Assembly: GCA_016872605.1 (NCBI GenBank)
Contig: VGZI01000054.1
Span: 1-33,172 of the forward strand
Length of the DNA: 33,172 nt
Direction of reading: 5' to 3'
DNA from: Planctomycetota bacterium
GTDB taxonomy: Bacteria > Planctomycetota > Planctomycetia > Gemmatales > Gemmataceae
The translations under genes were made by a program, and so were the position numbers. This document shows, piece after piece, positions 1 through 7,416 of the stretch. Numbering within the stretch: the stretch's first letter is position 1; each line of letters starts with the position of its first letter. The notes beneath the pieces are model-generated. The model did no database searches. It had not been told where the DNA came from and was given only the letters and a program-made list of their open reading frames with translations.

Positions 1-591
1 CCCATTCTTGATCAGGTCCTTGCGAACGTTGTCGCCGTCAAGATAGAGATAGAGCGACGTTTCGAGCTCGCAGGCATGGGCGCAGCCGCCGGGGAACTTG
101 CTCTGCCGCCAACTCGGCATGAAGTTTTTGTCGACCATCAAGAGTTGCCACCAGCAGATCGGCACGCACTCGGCATCGGTTTCAAGGTTGGTGCGGCGAG
201 CGACAAGATCGAGGTTCGGCCAATTTGAGCCATGGCCGTTGAGCAGGATGATCTTCTTGAAGCCGTGGTAGGCGAGCGACTTGGTGATGTCGAGTACATG
301 GTGCATGAAGTGCTCGAAATCGTTGTTGATCGTGCCGGGGAAGTCCATGACGTGCCCGGTGTAGCCATAGGCGACGATCGGCAGCACCAGAATCTTGTCG
401 GCAAGCGCCTGGCCGGCGCCCTTGGCGATGCCGCCCGGACAGACGAGATCGACGTCAAGCGGCAAATGCGGTCCATGCTGCTCGACGGCGCCGCACGGCA
501 CGATGCATACCTTGCCCATGTCGATGGCGTCATTGATCTCAGGCCAGGTCAGTTTCTCATAACGGTACTCAGTAGCGGCTCGGCTCGGCAT
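1..591 (-). CDS. Creatininase family protein (C-terminus beyond window)
   Basis: The first 197 residues of a creatinine amidohydrolase-type enzyme; the rest lies off the left edge. Seen: an N-terminal GAVEQHGPHLPLDVD stretch (residues 34-48) carrying the Glu, His and Asp positions that bind the two metals in creatininase, an LNGHG motif in mid-protein, and a later GGCAHACELETS segment matching the His/Glu metal pair. The family hydrolyses cyclic amides such as creatinine or N-formyl amides in cofactor pathways; the substrate here cannot be told. In-frame ATGs also occur at 609 and 615, but an AGGAGA sequence lies just upstream of the ATG at 591, which decides that start. The gene follows the caspase-like gene on the same strand, but a strong terminator separates them, so it is probably transcribed on its own. 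Confidence 0.88.
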   Translation of the reverse strand, partial: MPSRAATEYRYEKLTWPEINDAIDMGKVCIVPCGAVEQHGPHLPLDVDLVCPGGIAKGAGQALADKILVLPIVAYGYTGHVMDFPGTINNDFEHFMHHVLDITKSLAYHGFKKIILLNGHGSNWPNLDLVARRTNLETDAECVPICWWQLLMVDKNFMPSWRQSKFPGGCAHACELETSLYLYLDGDNVRKDLIKNG

Positions 592-652
592 GGGTTCTCC
601 TAGAAGCATGGTCATGGAATGCGTCACCGAATTCATGTTATGGCAGCAGCAC

Positions 653-686
653 AAAAAAAGAGGACAGGCTCGAAAGCCTGTCCCCT
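653..686 (-). terminator. Rho-independent terminator of the caspase-like gene
   Basis: Read on the minus strand, GGACAGGCT and AGCCTGTCC form a perfect 9-bp stem (662-670 with 675-683) around a 4-base loop, followed by C and then seven T residues (653-659). It lies 23 bases past the stop codon of the caspase-like gene, in the right orientation for it. Confidence 0.85.
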
Positions 687-708
687 CGTGGACGATTTTC
701 ACTTTGCG

Positions 709-1794
709 TTAGCGGCGTGTCACGCTGAAACTCCAATGGCTTGATTGGCCGCGAGCGGTACCGGAGATCGTGTTGCCGACCATGCGACCGGTGTAGACCG
801 TTCGTCCGCCGTTAAACCGCAGGGTGACGACGTCGCCTTGCGAACTCCAGGTTCCCGCGGTCTGGCCACGTGTGTCCGTCATAACTACCCTGCCGCCGTT
901 CTGGAAGGCGAAGCTCAGGTTGCCGAACCCCTGCAGGTTTTCGCGTCCCTGCCACACGACCGCTCCGGCCGTGGTCCCGCCGCCACCACCACCGCCACCC
1001 GTCGAGGAACGTCCGATCGGCATGCCGCCGTTGGTCGAGTAGACGATGGTGTGCTGCTTGCCTTGCGTGAGCTGGCCTACTCGCGTGTACACGTAGTTGT
1101 GCATCTCTTGCAGCGTGATGATCCCGTCCCGATTGGCGTCGGCTCGGCCGCTCATGGCTTCCAAGAACGCTTGCGTGAAAGCGCCGTTGCGGAATTGAGC
1201 AAGTTCCGCGCTGGTTTCACGCGACAGGCTTGAGCTGATCACCACCGTCTGATTTGACGGATTCGGCCGAACCAAATGGGTCTTCGTAAACCCCGTGGCG
1301 CCTGAGTGGCACGAGTCGATGATCAAGAACACTCGCCCAGGGATGTTCTTGAGCCGGGCATACAGCACTTCGCCAGAGACACTGGTCCGGGCATCGTAAT
1401 CGTGCGGGCAGAAGAGCCAGTGGCCGTTGCGGTCGCGCGTGCCGTGGCCGGACAGATAGAGCACTGTGTACGAGTTGGGCGTCGCACGCTGGGCCAGAAG
1501 GTCAACGGCTCGCATGATGTTCGCGGCAGTGGCTTGCTGGTCGAGCAGGATGTTGACATCTTTGCGAGCGAACATTGAGTTCGAGCTCATCGCTCGGATC
1601 ATGTCCTGAGCGTCGGCGACGCACCAGCTAAGGTCGTTGCCGGGGGTGCGATAACGATTGACGCCGACGGCCACCATGTTCAGATTCGCGTTCTGAGCAG
1701 CCGCCAGGCTTGGCAGCATCAGACCGAGGAGCAAAGCGGCAATCACAAGGCCGCGACGCAGGGAAGACACAAGGTTTGTGAGGAAAAGTTTCAT
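709..1794 (-). CDS. Secreted caspase-like (peptidase C14) protein with EF-hand loop
   Basis: A 361-residue metacaspase-type cysteine peptidase. From the ATG at 1794 the protein begins with a clear signal peptide (hydrophobic stretch ending LPSLAAAQ, about residue 34), so the enzyme is exported; an upstream in-frame start at 1851 would bury this signal and is less likely. The catalytic His lies in SGHG (His117) and the catalytic Cys in DSCHSG (Cys162), both intact. A DANRDGIITLQE loop (about residues 219-230) has the spacing of an EF-hand calcium site, and some metacaspases are calcium-activated. An eight-glycine linker then leads to a C-terminal domain of about 85 residues rich in beta strands, with repeated G/W/T patterns, that I do not recognise. 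Role in the envelope unknown. The gene has its own terminator and is divergent from the exonuclease gene. Confidence 0.88.
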   Translation of the reverse strand: MKLFLTNLVSSLRRGLVIAALLLGLMLPSLAAAQNANLNMVAVGVNRYRTPGNDLSWCVADAQDMIRAMSSNSMFARKDVNILLDQQATAANIMRAVDLLAQRATPNSYTVLYLSGHGTRDRNGHWLFCPHDYDARTSVSGEVLYARLKNIPGRVFLIIDSCHSGATGFTKTHLVRPNPSNQTVVISSSLSRETSAELAQFRNGAFTQAFLEAMSGRADANRDGIITLQEMHNYVYTRVGQLTQGKQHTIVYSTNGGMPIGRSSTGGGGGGGGTTAGAVVWQGRENLQGFGNLSFAFQNGGRVVMTDTRGQTAGTWSSQGDVVTLRFNGGRTVYTGRMVGNTISGTARGQSSHWSFSVTRR

Positions 1795-1964
1795 GACTAT
1801 TTCCGGTTGAAGGGTTCGTTGTTGTTCACACCATGAGATTGCCAAGGACAATAATAAGCGGACAGGAAAACAAAACTTTTCAAGAAAAAGAGTGTGCCAC
1901 GGCTATGCCCGCATTATGATCAGTGGGAGACAGGGCTTTCGCGCCGTGCAGAAAGGAGAAAGTG

Positions 1965-2696
1965 ATGGCAAAGGAAAAGACGCCAGGCGCCCGGAAGTAT
2001 CTTGCGTTCGACATCGAAACCGCCAAACAAACGCCTGGCGATTTCTCGAACTGGCGCAAGCATCGTCCGCTCGGCATCTGTTGTGCGGCAACGTGCGCCA
2101 GCGACGGCGAGCCGGTCCTTTGGCACTCAAAATCGGCTGGGGGCGCGCCGGCCGGTAAGATGGCGCCGGGCGACACGCGCTTACTCCTTGACCACTTGCT
2201 CGCCATGGCAGAGGCTGGGTACACCCTAGTCACCTGGAACGGCGCCGGTTTCGACTTCGACATTCTGGCGGAAGAATCGGGCGGCCACACTGAGTGCACC
2301 GGCCTCGTTCACGATCATGTCGACATGATGTTCCACGTCGTGTGCCTTCTCGGTTTTCCCATTGGCATGGACAAAGTGGCCGAGGGGATGTCGCTGGCGC
2401 GCAAAGCGGGGGGCCTTTCGGGCAGCGATGCGCCGGCGCTCTGGGCCAAGGGATGTCACGACCAAGTGCTGGATTATGTCGCCCAGGACGTTCGCATGAC
2501 GCTGGAGATCGCTGCCACCGGCGATCGGAAAAATGCGTTTTCGTGGATCACTCAGAAAGGCATGCGCCGCACGCAAGCGCTGCCGGGCGGATGGAAACCC
2601 GTCCGCGCCGCCATGACATTGCCGCTGCCTGACACCTCGTGGATGAAGACGCCCATCCGCCGCGAGGATTTCTTGGCTTGGGTCAGAACGAAATAA
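1965..2696 (+). CDS. Predicted DEDDy-type 3'-5' exonuclease (RNase H-like fold)
   Basis: A 243-residue protein of the DnaQ-like superfamily. All three exonuclease motifs are visible: ExoI as FDIET (Asp16, Glu18), ExoII as TWNGAGFDFD (Asn92, Asp97/Asp99), and ExoIII as YVAQD (Tyr171, Asp175), the Tyr-x3-Asp spacing of the DEDDy subgroup. These acidic residues bind two metal ions that cleave nucleotides from a 3' end. No polymerase or helicase domain is attached, so it is a stand-alone nuclease; whether it acts on DNA or RNA cannot be told. The ATG at 1965 is preceded by AAAGGAG at good spacing and is preferred to an ATG at 1923. The gene is divergent from the caspase-like gene and convergent with the Mrp-type ATPase gene. 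Confidence 0.8.
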   Translation: MAKEKTPGARKYLAFDIETAKQTPGDFSNWRKHRPLGICCAATCASDGEPVLWHSKSAGGAPAGKMAPGDTRLLLDHLLAMAEAGYTLVTWNGAGFDFDILAEESGGHTECTGLVHDHVDMMFHVVCLLGFPIGMDKVAEGMSLARKAGGLSGSDAPALWAKGCHDQVLDYVAQDVRMTLEIAATGDRKNAFSWITQKGMRRTQALPGGWKPVRAAMTLPLPDTSWMKTPIRREDFLAWVRTK

Positions 2697-2790
2697 GTTT
2701 CGGCCGCCTCATGTCTGGGTGTTTGCATCGTTCGAGCCACGGCGTTTCCGATTGGCCCTTCGCCGGCGCCGAGGAACGGACGATGGTGAG

Positions 2791-3621
2791 TTACAACTGC
2801 AGCGTCGGCAGTTCTTCGGTGGCGTCGGTCATCCTGACAACTTGCTGGATGACCACGTTGGCAAGGTTGAGATACGTCTTGGCGACGTCGGTGTCGGGGT
2901 ATTTGTGGACGATGGGGTCGCCGCCGTCGCCGCACTCGGCGACGCGCGGGTCGATGGGGATTTCGCCGAGGAAGGGGACGCCGGCTTCCTTGGCGAGCTT
3001 AATGCCGCCGCCACGACCGAACGGTTCGTAGCGTTTGCCGTCGGCGCCGACGAAAAAGCTCATGTTCTCGATGATGCCGAGAACCGGGACGCGAACCTGG
3101 TTGAACATTTCGAGTCCCTTGCGGGCATCGATCAGGCTGACCTCTTGCGGCGTGGTGACGATGACGGCGCCGGAGAGCGGCGCGGTTTGGGTGAGGGTGA
3201 GTTGCGCATCGCCGGTGCCGGGGGGCAGGTCGATGACGAGGTAATCGAGAACGCCCCAATCGATTTGCGCCAGGAATGCCGTGAGGTATTTGTGCACCAT
3301 GGGGCCGCGCCAAATCATGGCGGTTTCCGGCTTGACGAGAAAACCCATCGACATGAGCTTCAGACCATGGCGTGTCAGAGGAAACGGCGTTGTATTGGCG
3401 TCGAACGTTTCCTTGACACCCATCATGATCGGGATGCTGGGGCCGTAGATGTCGGCATCGAGGAGCCCGACGCGCCGGCCGAGCATGTGCAGGGCGAGAG
3501 CGAGGTTGGTGGCGACGGTCGACTTGCCGACGCCCCCCTTGCCGCTGGCGACCGCGACGACCGATTTGACGCCGGGCATGGCGATTTTTTGCTGAGGTTG
3601 GTGCGCTTCTGGCGGAGGCAT
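2791..3621 (-). CDS. mrp: Mrp/ApbC-family P-loop ATPase, Fe-S carrier type, lacking DUF59 and the CxxC pair
   Basis: A 276-residue MinD/Mrp-type ATPase. The deviant Walker A motif GKGGVGKST is at residues 27-35, followed by a LLDADIYGPS switch segment and a DYLVIDLPPGTGD Walker B region, all typical of Mrp/ApbC/NBP35 proteins that carry Fe-S clusters to target enzymes. Two things differ from the textbook member. The N-terminal DUF59 (MIP18-like) domain is absent, as only about 18 residues precede the ATPase core. The CxxC pair normally found after ENMSxF is replaced by Gly-Ala-Asp-Gly (192-195), so cluster binding by the usual residues is doubtful. AAGGAG lies 7 bases upstream of the ATG. The DUF971 gene ends 64 bases upstream on the same strand, so the two probably form one operon. 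Confidence 0.9.
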   Translation of the reverse strand: MPPPEAHQPQQKIAMPGVKSVVAVASGKGGVGKSTVATNLALALHMLGRRVGLLDADIYGPSIPIMMGVKETFDANTTPFPLTRHGLKLMSMGFLVKPETAMIWRGPMVHKYLTAFLAQIDWGVLDYLVIDLPPGTGDAQLTLTQTAPLSGAVIVTTPQEVSLIDARKGLEMFNQVRVPVLGIIENMSFFVGADGKRYEPFGRGGGIKLAKEAGVPFLGEIPIDPRVAECGDGGDPIVHKYPDTDVAKTYLNLANVVIQQVVRMTDATEELPTLQL

Positions 3622-3685
3622 GGTCGTGCTCCTTTTTTCGGTTAGCGATCGCGCGGCATCGGGCGGGCGCTAAACGATGAGGGGT

Positions 3686-4018
3686 TCATTGCTTCGAGCA
3701 TTGCGGACATTGGCAGATTCGGCGAAGGTGTTCCAGCGTGAACAGGCCGGAGTCGTGGCCGTCGCTCCAGACGATCTTGTAGGCGTAATGACCGATCGGG
3801 CTTATCGAAACCGGCTTGAGCGGGACCAACTCGCCTGGCTTCAAGATCCGAAACGGATCGGGCGGCTGCTCGCGTTCCTCCCGGCAACCGGCACACGGGC
3901 ATTGCACGCGCAGGTGGGTCCAGAGGTATTCGCTGCGATGCCCATCGTTCCATTCAATGATGAGCCGGTCCTCGCCCTCTTTCTTCAGCGCGACAGGGCG
4001 CAGCGTGGAGACAGCCAT
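3686..4018 (-). CDS. DUF971 family protein with two CxxC-type motifs
   Basis: A 110-residue protein matching DUF971 (the gamma-butyrobetaine hydroxylase N-terminal-like domain): a beta-rich core with WNDGHRSEYLWTHLR and IVWSDGHDSGLFTLEHLR segments. It carries cysteine clusters CPCAGC near the middle and CQCPQC at the extreme C-terminus, which could bind zinc or an Fe-S cluster. In chloroplast HCF101 a DUF971 domain is fused to an Mrp-type ATPase, so its position directly upstream of an Mrp gene is meaningful: the two products probably work together in Fe-S delivery (inference). The ATG at 4018 with GAAGGG upstream is preferred to a GTG at 4048. Half of a GCTAAAC palindromic repeat lies in the spacer before the Mrp gene (about 3664-3676). 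Confidence 0.85.
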   Translation of the reverse strand: MAVSTLRPVALKKEGEDRLIIEWNDGHRSEYLWTHLRVQCPCAGCREEREQPPDPFRILKPGELVPLKPVSISPIGHYAYKIVWSDGHDSGLFTLEHLRRICQCPQCSKQ

Positions 4019-4074
4019 GACAAGCCCTTCGTTCCGCATTCGGTTCACGAAGAGAATTATAGCGACGGGAGGTG

Positions 4075-4138
4075 TTTTCGTTTAGCGCCCGCAGTGCGCC
4101 ATGCGAACGCGTGGCGCACTGCGGGCGCTAAACGAAAA
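4075..4138. repeat. Long perfect palindrome (GTTTAGC...GCTAAAC family), 27-bp arms
   Basis: Arms 4075-4101 and 4112-4138 are perfect reverse complements around the 10-base loop TGCGAACGCG. It lies between the DUF971 start and the end of the PKD-protein gene. Neither strand has a T-tract after the hairpin, so it is not a standard terminator. Related copies or halves occur at 3664-3676, 8373-8383, 9522-9560, 17111-17148 and, with a different middle, 15139-15199. Confidence 0.9.
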
Positions 4139-4150
4139 AAAGTACACGGA

Positions 4151-5488
4151 TCAGTTCCCCTTCTTCGGGAACAAGGAAAAACCGCCGGTTTGGATGACCG
4201 GGCCGACCGGGGCAATCGACACGACAACCCCGTCGGCTTGCGGGATCGCATTCATCTGACATGCCTGGTTGGCGATGCGGACAGGAACGTTGCTCCCGCC
4301 GGCGTTGCCTTCCCAGATCTTGCGCGGGCCGTCCCAAAGTTGCAACGTGACGGTCTTGCGGACCACTTCGTAGCCCGGCTCGATCGGCTGCATCGGAATC
4401 TTCACGGAGCTATTGAGGTTGACCGCCATCGACACGATGCCGCGATCGATGGTCAAAGGCTGCGATCGGCGTTCCTGAGCCAGCTTCAGCTCAGCGACCC
4501 AGTGCGGGGGCGTTCCCTTGGCCAGGATGCTGGTCGGCCGAACCAACTCGCCCGACAGCGTGACCTTCGCCTTGTCGGCGACGACCTCGTACTTGACGTT
4601 GCGCACCGGCGAATTCTTGTCGTCCTTGTTCACCAGTGCTGCGCTGAGGATGGAGAACCCCGGCTCGGCCAGCCATTCCTTGCGAAACGGCGATGTGGTC
4701 GCCTTGGTATCCCCCTGCCAGCCGCAGTAGATGCGAGCGACCTTGTCGAGGCGATCAACGCGGATCGCTTGGTAGGAGACGAGCAATCGGGCCATCGGCG
4801 CGGAGTTGTCGCTGGCGCCGACATAGACGGTTTTGGTTTGCTCGACGAGCTGCTTGCCGTTCACTGCCGCAAGGCGAATGGTGTAGGAGCCCATCTCTTC
4901 GAAGCTGATATAGCGCTTCTGAACCGCGCCGGCGTCGATGATCTCCATCGGCTTGTTGTCGCCGCACGAGAGGATGCAGAATCCCGCATTGCTGGCCTTG
5001 GTGGTGAATTCGTAAATAGCCGGCGCCAACTCGCGTTTGTCGAGCGGTTTCAATTCGAACTGTTCGATCGCCGGCGCCGTGGCGAGAGGTCCGGCAGCGC
5101 CGACGTCGACGCTGACGGGGGCGGTGCGATCGCTTTCCTCACCGAGCAAGTTGGCAAGGGTGAGCTTGACGTTGTAGGTTCCGGACTTGGGATACGTGTG
5201 CTTGACGGTTTCGACTTTCGGGTCGAAGGGTTCGAGCGCAGTGCCGTCGCCGAAGTCCCACCAGCCTTGGACGCCGCCGGTGGAGCGATTGCTGAATTCG
5301 ACCGTCAGGCCAGCGGCCTGAGCGGCGAAATTGGACACGGGTTTGGGGGGCTTGATAGCGCTATTGACGAGCGGGGTGAGGTACATGAAAAAGGCGCCCG
5401 CGACCAAACCGACAACGCTCGTGGCTGCCGCCTTCGCCCAGGTTCCCAGGGTGCTTTCGTTGGCATCCGGTTTTTGTTGTTCGGACAT
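4151..5488 (-). CDS. Membrane-anchored protein with a PKD domain
   Basis: A 445-residue protein. A short N-terminal segment is followed by one membrane-spanning stretch (about residues 19-41), so most of the chain is probably extracytoplasmic. A canonical PKD domain follows: DFGDG at residues 78-82, then HTYPKSGTYNVKLTL. PKD domains are Ig-like beta-sandwiches that mediate protein or carbohydrate binding on the cell surface. The remaining ~300 residues appear to hold further beta-rich segments (one more with a SYTIRLAAVNGKQ pattern) but no catalytic motif I recognise. The start is fixed by GGGAGG just before the ATG at 5488; the frame stays open upstream to 5755, but that part has no protein-like character and crosses a strong terminator. 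Specific function unknown. Confidence 0.82.
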   Translation of the reverse strand: MSEQQKPDANESTLGTWAKAAATSVVGLVAGAFFMYLTPLVNSAIKPPKPVSNFAAQAAGLTVEFSNRSTGGVQGWWDFGDGTALEPFDPKVETVKHTYPKSGTYNVKLTLANLLGEESDRTAPVSVDVGAAGPLATAPAIEQFELKPLDKRELAPAIYEFTTKASNAGFCILSCGDNKPMEIIDAGAVQKRYISFEEMGSYTIRLAAVNGKQLVEQTKTVYVGASDNSAPMARLLVSYQAIRVDRLDKVARIYCGWQGDTKATTSPFRKEWLAEPGFSILSAALVNKDDKNSPVRNVKYEVVADKAKVTLSGELVRPTSILAKGTPPHWVAELKLAQERRSQPLTIDRGIVSMAVNLNSSVKIPMQPIEPGYEVVRKTVTLQLWDGPRKIWEGNAGGSNVPVRIANQACQMNAIPQADGVVVSIAPVGPVIQTGGFSLFPKKGN

Positions 5489-5574
5489 TTCGGTCCTCCC
5501 TGACCAGGTCCATGGTGATGCGGCGTAGTGTACGAAATCGCGACAAGTCGCGTCGAGATCAATTTGAGCCAACG

Positions 5575-5614
5575 AAAAAAGAAGCACGCCCGGGGAACGC
5601 CCCCGGGCGCCTTC
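5575..5614 (-). terminator. Strong rho-independent terminator with no obvious gene before it
   Basis: On the minus strand an 8-bp GC-only stem (5588-5595 with 5601-5608), extended by a GAAG/CTTC pair (5581-5584 with 5611-5614), is followed at once by six T residues (5575-5580). The next gene to the right, tolC-like, runs the other way, so this terminator ends either a small RNA or a leader transcript of the PKD-protein gene, whose start is 86 bases further on. Confidence 0.75.
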
Positions 5615-5750
5615 TATTGGGGAAGAGTTGGTGCCATGGTTGGGGTCGGTGAGCGAAACCGACGTGCACAGCGATGGAAAACGGCATCGCTGCAACTTAC
5701 ACGGTAACAACGCAACGGCCTGGCGAACTTGCGCCGTGAATGTCATTTTT
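5575..5750 (-). ncRNA. Candidate small RNA or attenuator leader (5' end uncertain)
   Basis: The 408-base gap between the starts of the two divergent genes (5489-5897) has no recognisable coding region. On the minus strand it holds a series of stem-loops: CAGCGATG paired with CATCGCTG (5669-5676 with 5685-5692), then GTCGGT paired with ACCGAC (5645-5650 with 5658-5663), then the terminator hairpin and T-tract. A GGCG/CGCC hairpin may lie further upstream. Successive hairpins ending in a terminator are what a small RNA or a termination-controlled leader would show. No known RNA family was recognised and the 5' end is a guess. Confidence 0.3.
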
Positions 5751-5897
5751 TTCAAAAGCTTGCCGCACGCGCGGAAGAGTCACCAAATGGTCGTATGTCC
5801 ACTCGCAGGTCCGCAAAGACTACACGACCGCCAACGCTTGCCTATTTTCATTGATTTTTCTGAGGTTCTGCTGTCGATCAAATGGATAAGTGCAGAT

Positions 5898-7319
5898 ATG
5901 GTGCGAGATTCCGTGGAAACTACGCGATCGACCTACGGCATGACGCTAATCGGTGTGCTCTGCGTGTTTACCACGGGGTGCGTGCCCGCGCAACCGGTGC
6001 GTCCACGCCTGGCCGAGCGACCCGCAACGCCTAGTCCAACAGCGGTTCCAGCGACGGCGGCGGTTTCGGCGGTCGAGCCGGGAACGTTGGACGAGTTGGT
6101 GCAGATTGCCGCCGAGCATCATCCCGATATTCGAGCGGCGCGGGCCACGGTTGAGGCGGCGCGCGGCCGTTTGATCCAGGCCGGGCTGTATCCGAACCCG
6201 TCGTTTGGTCCGAACTTTGCCCAGCTCGGCGACAACGCCAATCGGCTCGGACAGCCCGGTGCTCGATGGACGCAGACAATTGTCACCAACGGCAAACTGC
6301 GTATTGCCAAGGATGGCGCGGCCCGGGCAGTGGAAGCAGCGGATTGGCAAGCCGTGACCAAGTGGCACGACATGGTGGCGCGCGTGCGTCTGGCCTACTT
6401 TGAAACACTGCTGGCTCGCCGTGAGCTCGCGACATTGGGCGAGATCGGCGACATTGCAGACAAGATCCTGAACACCGCAGAGCGCTTGGAGAAAGAGGGC
6501 GTCGGCAGTCGGCCCGACGTGTTGCGGGCGCGCGTCGAGGCGGAACAGTATGCTCTGAAGCGCGAGGTTGCCGCAAGGCGCGTCGAGTCCGCCGAGCAAA
6601 ATCTGCTGACGGCGCTCGGCCGCCCGACGCTCGGCGTGGACCGATTTCGGCTCAACCCGAAGGACATGGAGAAGCCGCCGCCCGCGTTCGATTGGCCCCG
6701 TATGCTGGCGTGCGTGCGGGAAACCTCGAGCGAGATGCACGAAGCACGCTCGTTAATCGCCGAGCAGGAACGCCTCGTCGCCAAGGCCAAGGCCGAGGTC
6801 ATGCCCAACGTCACCTTGACGGCCATCCCGTCTTACGAGTCGGCCTCCCGCGAGCTGCGTGCCGAGATCATCGTGCAAGCGCCGATTCCCCTGTTCGATC
6901 GTAATCAGGGCAACATCCACGCCGCCGAAAGTGAGTTGGCCCGTGCCATCGCCGTCGAGAAGCAGATCGAGCTGCGGCTCATCGAACGGCTCACCAACGC
7001 CTATCAGCGCTATCTGGCTGCGCTCAAGCAGACGGAAGCCTACAAGAAGTCAATCCTCCCCCATGCCGAGGCGTCGCGGCAGTTGATTGAAGCCGGCTAT
7101 CGCGCCGGCGACAAAAAGTACGATTATTCCGCCCTCTTGCAAGCACAGCAAGCGCTCGCCCAGGCACGCCTTGGCCAAACGCAAGCCCTCGGCGAACTCT
7201 GGCGTGCCGTCGTTGACCTCGCCGGTATCTTGCAACAGGAGCACTTGCCGCTCGGTTGCGGCATCCGCGAGCAGCAGGGAGTCACCGCAACCTTCGGCAC
7301 GCCTACCGTCTCGGAGTAA
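5898..7319 (+). CDS. TolC-type outer membrane efflux lipoprotein
   Basis: A 473-residue outer membrane factor of the TolC/CusC class, the channel of tripartite export systems. Two copies of the outer-membrane-efflux repeat can be followed: the first begins LDELVQIAAEHHPDIRAAR and continues through a GLYPNPSFG turn, and the second lies after about residue 290, with long amphipathic helices rich in Ala, Glu and Gln throughout. The N-terminus carries a lipoprotein signal with lipobox FTTGC (Cys28), so it should be lipid-anchored. The ATG at 5898 is chosen because it puts this signal at the N-terminus; the ribosome binding site is weak, and ATG 5940 is an alternative. No inner-membrane pump or periplasmic adaptor gene is next to it, so its partner must be elsewhere. 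Confidence 0.88.
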   Translation: MVRDSVETTRSTYGMTLIGVLCVFTTGCVPAQPVRPRLAERPATPSPTAVPATAAVSAVEPGTLDELVQIAAEHHPDIRAARATVEAARGRLIQAGLYPNPSFGPNFAQLGDNANRLGQPGARWTQTIVTNGKLRIAKDGAARAVEAADWQAVTKWHDMVARVRLAYFETLLARRELATLGEIGDIADKILNTAERLEKEGVGSRPDVLRARVEAEQYALKREVAARRVESAEQNLLTALGRPTLGVDRFRLNPKDMEKPPPAFDWPRMLACVRETSSEMHEARSLIAEQERLVAKAKAEVMPNVTLTAIPSYESASRELRAEIIVQAPIPLFDRNQGNIHAAESELARAIAVEKQIELRLIERLTNAYQRYLAALKQTEAYKKSILPHAEASRQLIEAGYRAGDKKYDYSALLQAQQALAQARLGQTQALGELWRAVVDLAGILQQEHLPLGCGIREQQGVTATFGTPTVSE

Positions 7320-7335
7320 GCCGGGGCCGGAGGTC

Positions 7336-7370
7336 AGGAATCAGGAGTCAGGGATCAGAGGTCAGGGACC
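7336..7370 (+). repeat. Tandem heptamer repeat (AGGRRTC units)
   Basis: Five consecutive 7-base units close to AGGAGTC lie between the tolC-like gene and the hydrolase gene. The same unit, on the opposite strand, makes up 13513-13540 in front of the methyltransferase gene. Confidence 0.75.
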
Positions 7371-7416
7371 TGGTTGGTACTTAGTACTCGATACTTCGCT
7401 ATCAGGGCTGTGAATC

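Noticed and set aside
4075..4138. Palindrome as terminator of the PKD-protein gene
   Set aside because: No T-tract follows the hairpin on either strand, and related copies lie in positions where a terminator makes no sense. It is better seen as a dispersed repeat.
3677..5503. Long plus-strand open frame of about 600 codons
   Set aside because: It runs antisense to the DUF971 and PKD genes, mostly Arg/Asp-rich without a fold; GC-rich codons in the true frames keep the opposite frame open.
5489..5755. N-terminal extension of the PKD protein to 5755
   Set aside because: It passes through a strong terminator and reads as non-protein-like sequence, while GGGAGG supports the ATG at 5488.
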